DNA from: Thermochaetoides thermophila DSM 1495
Taxonomy: Eukaryota; Ascomycota; Sordariomycetes; Sordariales; Chaetomiaceae
DNA length: 64,000 nt
Reading direction: 5' to 3'
Assembly (NCBI RefSeq): GCF_000221225.1
Contig: NW_006383036.1
Coordinates: forward strand, 1,055,587 to 1,119,586
A program made the translations under genes and the position numbers. Positions 58,038-64,000 of the stretch are shown here, in pieces. How positions within the stretch are numbered: position 1 is the first letter of the stretch; each line of letters starts with the position of its first letter. Below the pieces are notes generated by a model that had not been told where the DNA came from, searched no databases, and was given only the letters and a program-made list of their open reading frames with translations.

Positions 58038-58544
58038 TTTGTTTAGGATCAAGGGATTATTGGGAGTTGGGTTTCATGAAGGAGAAGGCTGTCGTCTATC
58101 TCAGGGGAGTGGTGTTATTTGGGGGGAAAAGGGAGAAGGGGGGGGGGAGGAGTCAAGTTCCATTGCAGGCTTGACGCGGAAAATCATCTCATTGAAACTG
58201 GATGAAATTAATTTAGGAGTTGACACATTTATTGCATGCTTAGCTCTCAACAGCTGCCTTGCATCGTAGGCATCACCACCCGAGGTGGCGACAGATTAGG
58301 TAATGCCGAAGCCGTAAGACGCGTGACGAGGACGCGTCGGAGAATCCGTGACCCCACCTCAAAGCGCGAGGTCACATGACATGGAACCCACGTCAAACGT
58401 TGCCGCAGGCAGGCCAAAAGGGTGCCAGACCCACGGCCCCACTGTCCTGCAGATCTCCTGCTTGGCGCTCGAGCTTTTGCTTTTGTCGTTCCCTTCTTCT
58501 GTTGTTTCGCAGGCTGTCCTGCATCACCCCCAACCACTCTCACT
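58038..58544. promoter_or_regulatory. Divergent promoter of REV1 and the RED-like gene
   Basis: 507 bp separate the two start codons, so the region must carry both promoters. It has a G run at 58140 and no clear TATA box. A pyrimidine-rich TTTTGTCGTTCCCTTCTTCTG stretch precedes the plus-strand start. Confidence 0.5.
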
Positions 58545-60182
58545 ATGAACAACGAACAATTCCGCCAACTCCTGCTCTCCAAGAGCTCCAATTCTTCGTC
58601 ATCTAGCAAAGATGGCACCTCCTCAACCCCATCATCATCAACCGCACGCCCCCTAGCGCTAGGTTCGAAACTCCGGCCTAGCATCCCCATGACCCCGCGA
58701 CCCGGCAGCACCGCATCCGCGCGCATCGACTTCGCCAAACAGCTTGCCGAGCGCAACCAAGCCTTCGAGCAACAAACACAAAAACAACAGATGAAATTCA
58801 AAGCCAGCGCGCCAAAGGGGGTAAAATTTGCCCCAGGCTACGTCGACCGCGCTAAGCAGAGACAGGAAGAAGAGGACGAGCGGGTGCGACGGATCAGGGC
58901 GCTAGAGGAGTCGTACAAGAAGGGGGAGATCGACAGGGAGACGTACGAGAAGTTGCAGGTGGAGATTGCAGGCGGGGATTTGGAGACGACGGGGTTGGTG
59001 AAGGGGTTGGATTATAAGTTGTTGGAGAGAATACGGAGGGGGGAGGATGTTTGGGGGGGTAACAAGGATAAGGGGAAGGAGGAGAAGGAGGGGGGGCAGG
59101 AAGAAGAACAGCCCGAGGATGATGCCGACGCGATCCTGGAGCAGCTCGAGTCGACCGAGGTGAAGGCCATTACCAGGGAGAAGACACAGAAGAAGGGACA
59201 ATTCGCCACGACGGGTCTCGTGCCTGGCCAAAAGCGAACGCGTAACCAGATCCTGGCTGAGTTCAAGGCGCAGCGGGAGGCCGCCAAGGCGAAACAACAA
59301 TCTAGTCTTGGGTCACGGTTCAAGAAGATTGGCGAGCAGAAAACACCAGGGACAAGGATAGAGCGCGACAGCAAGGGGCGGGAGGTGTTGATTATCATTG
59401 ACGAGGATGGCCATGAGAGGCGAAAAGTACGGAAGCTGGATACCCAGGAGGAGCGGGAGGAGGATGAGCGTACGCGCCTAGAGAGGGAGAAGGAGAGGGA
59501 AGCCCTGGCCTCGGGCAAGGTGCTCGGTATGGAGGTGCCGGAGTACTATCGAAGGCAGCAGGAGGAGAAAAAGGAGGAGGAGGAAGATGGGGAGATTAAC
59601 ATATTTGACGACGTTGGGTCGGATTACGATCCATTGGCAGAGTTAGAGGGCTCGGGTGACGAATCTGGAGAAGACAAGGAAGAGAAGAAACGCAAAGAGC
59701 CCAAAGAGACGGAAAAGAAGGAAGCTTCGGAAGAACCCAAAGCCCCTCCCCCCCCACGGAATTACTTCAAAGACTCCAAGTCGGAGCTCCTTTCTCGAGA
59801 AGAATACAAAGCGCCATCACTCGACGACCCCGCCTTCCTGGCGGCCCTGCGCAAAGCCAAAGCGGCTGGTCTTCTCGAAAAGAAAGAGGAAGAGCGCAAG
59901 GCGGCCGAGAGAGAGGAGCGCCTGCGCAAGAAGTTGGAGGAGCTGCATCGCGACGACGAGGACTTGGACCTGGGTTTTGGTTCGAGTCGGCTGGAGGACG
60001 ATGCCGATATGGAGGAGGGCCACGTCAAGTTATCTGCGTGGGATGAAGATGATGATGATGACGATGATGGGGCTGGAGGGGGAGGGAAGAAAGGGAAGAG
60101 GAAGAGGGGCAAGAAGAAGATGGATAAGAATAAGTTTGAGGATGTCATGAAGGTGATTCAGCAGAGGAAGGCATCCGGTTAG
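58545..60182 (+). CDS. RED/IK-like pre-mRNA splicing factor
   Basis: Nuclear protein of 545 aa in one exon, related to the RED (IK) subunit of the spliceosomal B complex. MNNEQFRQLLLSKSSNSS opens the protein, and GVKFAPGYVDRAKQRQEEED (about 91-110) matches the core of the RED N-terminal domain, where metazoan proteins have a similar YRDRAKERR block. It continues with GDLETTGLVKGLDYKLLERI, also conserved. The rest is highly charged, with Glu/Lys coiled-coil tracts, an Asp-rich run and a basic KGKRKRGKKKMDKNKFEDVM end. Start codon is the first ATG after the pyrimidine-rich leader; an upstream in-frame extension lacks ATG. The acidic and basic runs are from repeated GAG/GAT codons. Confidence 0.85.
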   Translation: MNNEQFRQLLLSKSSNSSSSSKDGTSSTPSSSTARPLALGSKLRPSIPMTPRPGSTASARIDFAKQLAERNQAFEQQTQKQQMKFKASAPKGVKFAPGYVDRAKQRQEEEDERVRRIRALEESYKKGEIDRETYEKLQVEIAGGDLETTGLVKGLDYKLLERIRRGEDVWGGNKDKGKEEKEGGQEEEQPEDDADAILEQLESTEVKAITREKTQKKGQFATTGLVPGQKRTRNQILAEFKAQREAAKAKQQSSLGSRFKKIGEQKTPGTRIERDSKGREVLIIIDEDGHERRKVRKLDTQEEREEDERTRLEREKEREALASGKVLGMEVPEYYRRQQEEKKEEEEDGEINIFDDVGSDYDPLAELEGSGDESGEDKEEKKRKEPKETEKKEASEEPKAPPPPRNYFKDSKSELLSREEYKAPSLDDPAFLAALRKAKAAGLLEKKEEERKAAEREERLRKKLEELHRDDEDLDLGFGSSRLEDDADMEEGHVKLSAWDEDDDDDDDGAGGGGKKGKRKRGKKKMDKNKFEDVMKVIQQRKASG

Positions 60183-60360
60183 ACGGAAACTAGCATCTAA
60201 GCAAAGAATATATGAATGAGTAATGTCCCATCAAGCGCAACAAAACCTCGTGTCTTTTTGTGACTAAACAAGATCAGCTGCCAAAGGGTGGCCATTCATC
60301 CCATGCAAGCTGGTGCTCTATAGATGGCGGTTTAGTGTGGAGCTGCGCCGACGCTCTGGA

Positions 60361-60418
60361 TCCAACGGCTCCAGCGGCTCCAGCGGCTCCAGCGGCTCCA
60401 ACGGCTCCAACGGCTCCC
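60361..60418. repeat. 9-bp tandem repeat, GGCTCCARC units
   Basis: About six units of GGCTCCAGC or GGCTCCAAC in tandem, ending about 35 bp upstream of a TATA box. Array length could affect promoter strength. Confidence 0.9.
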
Positions 60419-60452
60419 CCGCTCTCAGGGCCCTCAGCAGCTGGAAGGGGCG

Positions 60453-60459
60453 TATAAAA
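60453..60459 (+). promoter_or_regulatory. TATA box of the nucleoside hydrolase gene
   Basis: TATAAAA in CGTATAAAAGTGG, about 230 bp upstream of the start codon at 60691. Assigned by position and consensus. Confidence 0.6.
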
Positions 60460-60690
60460 GTGGCCCTCCTGTTTCATGTGAGCTGTCGATCCCCAACCAT
60501 CTCACTCACCCAGCTCATCATCGAGACGGTTATTTTGAGCTTGCTCGTTCCAGCTGCGATTTTGAGCCGGGAAGGGTTCATTTTGCATCACTACGATCCA
60601 CGCGGTTGCTATCAAGCCGTAGCTACCCCCCTCATCGACTCACCGCTCTCATTCATTCACCATTCACCCCTCATCGAATACTGAATCACC

Positions 60691-62338
60691 ATGGGCACTG
60701 TGGAAGAAGACCAGAGAATTCCGGTCTGGCTGGACTGTGACCCAGGTCATGATGTAAGTAACGGATAACGGTTTTATTTCTTCAAAAACATAATTTTATA
60801 TGTCCCCTTCGGCTCTTAGCTGGTGGTGATTTGTTGGGATGCTGGCTTCCGGTCTCTCGTTGGCAATGGGAAGGGGTTACCATCAGGAATATTCAAAGCT
60901 GATAACCATCACCATCTATGTCATTTTCAATCTTACCTTGAACTCTTGTGCTAACTCATTCCCTTCCCCCCCTCCTCTCCCAGGACACCTTCGCCATCCT
61001 CTTAGCCGCCTATCACCCAGCCATCCGCATCCTCGGCGTTTCGACCGTGTTTGGAAATGCTTCTCTGGAGTAAGCCTTCTCACCTCTCATCCCCTCTTCA
61101 TACCCATGCCCATACCCATACCCATACCCATTCCCATACCCATTCCCATACCCATTCCCTTCCCCCTACACTTACCCATACCTCTCTATCCAAACCTACC
61201 TCTAACTAACCAACCACCACCCCTCCTCCCTCAAAGAAAAACCACAAACAACGCCCTCTCCATCTTAACCGCCATCCATAAAGCCGATTCCATCCCCGTC
61301 TACATCGGCTCCCCGCACGCCCTCACCCGTCCCCCGCTCCCCGCACCAACCGACATCCACGGCGACTCCGGCCTCGACGGCACCTCTCTTTTGCCCAAAC
61401 CCAAGGTCTCAGCACGTACCTCCCCGCCTGCTATCGACGCCGCCTATGCAGCCCTCAAGGCCTGCAAGCCCGGCACCGCGTGGGTAGTCGCCACAGGGGC
61501 GTTTACCAACATCGCAAAGCTGTTTATGACGTACCCCGATTTAATTGGGCATATCAGGGGGTTGTCCCTTATGGGCGGCGCGTTGGGAGGGGGTTTTACG
61601 GACGCAGTGCTGGGCGTCGTAGATGGGGTTCCCAGGGCGGGGAACTGGACGCAGTACGCCGAGTTTAACGTCCTTGCCGACCCGGAGGCGGCCGCCTTTA
61701 TCTTTGGAAACAAGGAACTAGCTGCCAAGACGACGCTCATACCCCTGGATGTGTCACATCTCGTTCTGACGACCTCGACCGTCCGGGATCTGTTGTTATA
61801 CGGTCGTGAAGGCGTCGAGAAACGCCATCCGATGGGCGGCTCCCCTTCCCCAACAACGCCCACCCCAAGCCCCGAGGGGGCCAGACTCCAAGGCAAAACC
61901 CCCCTGCGCACAATGCTCGTCGAACTCCTCCTCTTCTTCGCAAAAACTTACGCCGAAGTCTTCTCCATCACCGAAGGCCCCCCACTCCACGACCCTCTCG
62001 CCGTGGCTGCGGTCCTCACCGGACTAAGCGAGACACACCCCCACCTGAAGGAGCACGAGATCCCGTTTATCGAGCACGATCCCTCTATCACAGAACCGGG
62101 GCTGGCGCAGCCGGAGAGATATGAGGTGAGCGTGGTCACGGAGGGGTCGTACGAGGATGCGCTTTTGAGGGGAGCCAGGACGGGGCAGATTGTAGCGAAG
62201 AAGTTGCCTCCGGGTACGCCGGGGGTGAGAATTCCGAGGAGACTGGATGTGGCGCTGTTTTGGGAAGTTTTGGAGGAGTGTGTACAGAGGGCGGATGAGG
62301 CTGTTGCGAGGGCTGAGGAAGGGGGCAAAGCTGAATAA
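60691..62338 (+). CDS. Inosine-uridine-preferring nucleoside hydrolase (ribohydrolase)
   Basis: Cleaves the N-glycosidic bond of ribonucleosides for purine or pyrimidine salvage; probably cytosolic. Exons 60691-60753, 60984-61069 and 61237-62338 give 416 aa, across introns of 230 nt (GTAAGT, GCTAAC further upstream, TCCCAG) and 167 nt (GTAAGC, CTAACTAACC, CAAAG). The calcium- and ribose-binding motif DCDPGHDDTFAILLAAYHP (15-33) is split by intron 1. Further family blocks are HGDSGLDG, WVVATGAFTNIAKLF, LSLMGGALGGG, EFNVLADPEAAAFIF and the late catalytic-pocket HDPLAVAAVL. A loop rich in Pro, Ser and Thr (GGSPSPTTPTPSPEG) is an insertion compared with typical members of 310-340 aa. Confidence 0.93.
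61101..61158. repeat. (CCCATA)n hexanucleotide array inside intron 2 of the nucleoside hydrolase gene
   Basis: About nine CCCATA or CCCATT units in the 167-nt intron. It resembles, but is not, the fungal telomere unit CCCTAA. Confidence 0.9.
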
Positions 62339-62652
62339 TAGAAGAAGGATGGAGGATGGAGGTTGCATGCAATGGAGTATACCCATGGGATATACAACAT
62401 GGTGATTTAGTGGTATTGGCGTAATGCCACGTCTCAACTTAAATCAATCAGTCCCATTTCAATTATATTGAATCTTAACCGAAGGGATATATATATATAT
62501 ATATATATCACCACGAATGGCCGCCCTATCCCTGACTTACCCAAGTAAAAAAATCGACACCCCAACGCCAAACGCCGTCCATAACCCTGCCCTCCCATTA
62601 GAAATCTACCATCCTACTAACATAACTCCCCCCCCCCTCTCCCCCCACCCCC
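62339..62652. other. Convergent 3' spacer
   Basis: The 314-bp spacer between the hydrolase and kinase genes holds a TA microsatellite at about 62487-62508 and C-rich sequence near 62630. No gene seen. Confidence 0.6.
62487..62508. repeat. (TA)n microsatellite
   Basis: About 11 TA units in the 3' spacer. Confidence 0.95.
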
Positions 62653-64000
62653 CTACTCCTCGTCATCCGGCAACTCCTCCACCACCTTCTCAACCATCTC
62701 AATCAGCTCATCAATGTCCGGTCGTTCACTCGGCTCGACCCTCAAACACCTCCTAACCACCTCCCGAATAGGCTCGCTAATCCTATACTCCTCTGCCCTC
62801 CCGTTCGCCCCCTGGCCCTGCCCGCCCCCAATCTGCTTCCCCTTCCCCTTACCCCCCGCCGCTCCCGGCCCCTCATCCGGAAATCGCCAATCCCCACTCA
62901 TCACACACATGGACAGACTCCCGCCCGTCTCGTCGCTGCGCATTTCGAACGGGGATTTGCCCACCAGACAGGCGTACAGCGTGCAGCCGAGGGACCAGAT
63001 GTCGACTTTGGTGTCGATGACGGAGCCGGTTTTGACGTCAAAGAGCTCGGGGGCGCGGTAGGGCATGGTGCTGTGTTCGGCGGCAATATCTTGGGTGGCG
63101 ATGGCTAGCGAGCGAGAGGTGATGGGGAGCGGGGACTCGGCGATCGAGCCCAGGTCCATGATTATTGGGTCGGTGCCGGAGTCAGATATCATGATGTTTG
63201 CTGGAGTGCGTGTTAGCCAGTCTTGGCGGCGTATGTTTGGGCAGTCGAAGACCTACCAGGCTTGATATCCCGATGTGCATAACTCCTGACCTGCCCGGGC
63301 GCCGGAGCCGGCATCCTCTCATCCTCCGTCATTAGCGGCTTCTGCTGCTCATTCTCGTCCTCCTCCTCATCCTCCCGTCCAGCACTCTGCCCGCCCTTGC
63401 CCTTCCCCTTCCCCTTCCCCTTCCCCCTGCTAGGTACCTCCATCCTCTCAGCTTGCCCGCCCGTCGCCCCCTGGCCCCCCAGTCCCGGACCCCGATACTG
63501 ATGCATATCTCTCAGCGCCTTACACACCCCCAGAAACAAGCACATCAGCCTCTTCTCAGGGAACCGCGTGTGGTTGACCAGATTTGCGTTAATCATGTCC
63601 TGCAAGTTGCCCCTCCTGTAGTACGGCAGCAAAACATAAACAGTCTTGCTCTCCTCGCCGCCGCCCCGCTCCGTGGCGATGGCGTAGTCGACTGCGTGGA
63701 TGATGCCCTTGCTGTGGGCGAAGAGCTTGTAGGCTTCGACCTCGCGCATGGCTTGCGCGACGGACTCGGCGCCGAAGGGACAGCGGATTTTCTTGAGGGC
63801 GAAGAGCTCAGAGGAAGAGGTGTCTTGGACTAGGTAGACGTAGGAGAAGCCGCCCTGGCAAGCACATGTTAATTGTTTGCTTGATTCGTTGTGTGTGTGG
63901 GGCGTATGTGTAGATGGTAAAGGGTAGGGACATACCTCGCCCAACAGCCGGAGAATCTTCAGACTACGACTGTTCACCTTGAGTGTGGGCGAGCTGGGGA
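62653..64000 (-). CDS. NAK-family Ser/Thr kinase, STK16/Env7-like (5' end outside the window)
   Basis: Membrane-associated kinase of the Numb-associated family; yeast Env7 acts at the vacuole. Visible exons are 63936-64000 (partial), 63257-63854 and 62653-63200, with introns of 81 nt (GTATGT...TTGCCAG, phase 0) and 56 nt (GTAGGT, GCTAACAC, CTCCAG, phase 1). The glycine loop LLGEGGFSYVYLVQD is split by the first intron. FALKKIRC carries the ATP lysine. The catalytic loop is HRDIKPANIM, and MDLGS replaces DFG, as in STK16. MPYRAPELFD is the APE motif and VDIWSLGCTLYACLVG follows. A low-complexity insert of alternating Gly-Lys, then an acidic run, sits before the catalytic loop (about 63330-63450), and a second GKGKGK insert lies nearer the C terminus. 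The start codon is beyond position 64000. Confidence 0.9.

Larger units (their letters stand above)
60183..60690. other. Promoter of the nucleoside hydrolase gene
   Basis: 508 bp holding the RED-like gene 3' flank, a 9-bp tandem array (about 60361-60418), a TATA box (60453-60459) and a leader of roughly 200 nt before ATG 60691. Confidence 0.65.

Noticed and set aside
61101..61158. Interstitial telomere repeat
   Set aside because: The unit is CCCATA or CCCATT, not CCCTAA, and it lies inside an intron.

Overview
The window is nuclear DNA of a filamentous ascomycete. A Sordariomycete is the best guess, from gene content and architecture only. Genes are separated by long non-coding stretches. 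Introns are short (about 55-285 nt) with GTANGT-like donors, CTAAC/CTGAC branch sites and pyrimidine-AG acceptors. Many proteins carry homopeptide tracts. The families are typical of Pezizomycotina: a Zn2Cys6 factor, MIC26/27, a WSC protein, a 2EXR-like protein and ACC deaminase. No RNA gene, CRISPR array or intact transposon was recognised.

Layout. 1-602: 5' end of an MFS carrier, minus strand. 5002-6968: Zn2Cys6 regulator, minus. 13247-15679: B-type cyclin, plus, after about 6.3 kb without a supportable gene. 19384-21548: mitochondrial aspartate/glutamate carrier. 23208-24194: 2EXR/F-box-like protein, minus. 26471-27370: cystinosin-like PQ-loop carrier. 27846-29240: zinc-type dehydrogenase broken by one in-frame stop. 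30452-32180 and 32982-34158: an ACS-type MFS permease and an ACC deaminase in tandem on the minus strand. 36961-38380: C2H2 regulator. 39409-39768: assembly gap. 40901-42205: unknown low-complexity protein, minus. 43970-49602: three nuclear genes for mitochondrial proteins in a row (thiamine pyrophosphate carrier, MIC26/27, intermediate peptidase). 50540-52138: unknown four-exon gene. 52935-53711: WSC protein. 54171-58037: REV1, minus. 58545-60182: RED/IK-like splicing factor. 60691-62338: nucleoside hydrolase. 62653-64000: NAK/STK16-type kinase, minus, cut by the window edge.

The genes do not form one pathway. Three contexts suggest shared function or control. The MIC26/27 and OCT1 genes diverge from a 711-bp promoter with two CCAAT boxes and lie next to TPC1. 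REV1 and the RED-like gene diverge from 507 bp. The permease and ACC deaminase are close tandem neighbours. Exon structures were inferred by eye from splice signals and reading-frame continuity. I found no clear new multi-gene system. The items most worth checking are the Gal4-type palindrome upstream of the first MFS gene, the GATA/iron-box cluster upstream of the cystinosin-like gene, the single nonsense codon in the dehydrogenase, a triplicated 23-bp motif near 29.6-30.2 kb, the hidden 3' exons of the unknown gene at 50.5 kb, and the four-codon first exon of the cyclin gene.
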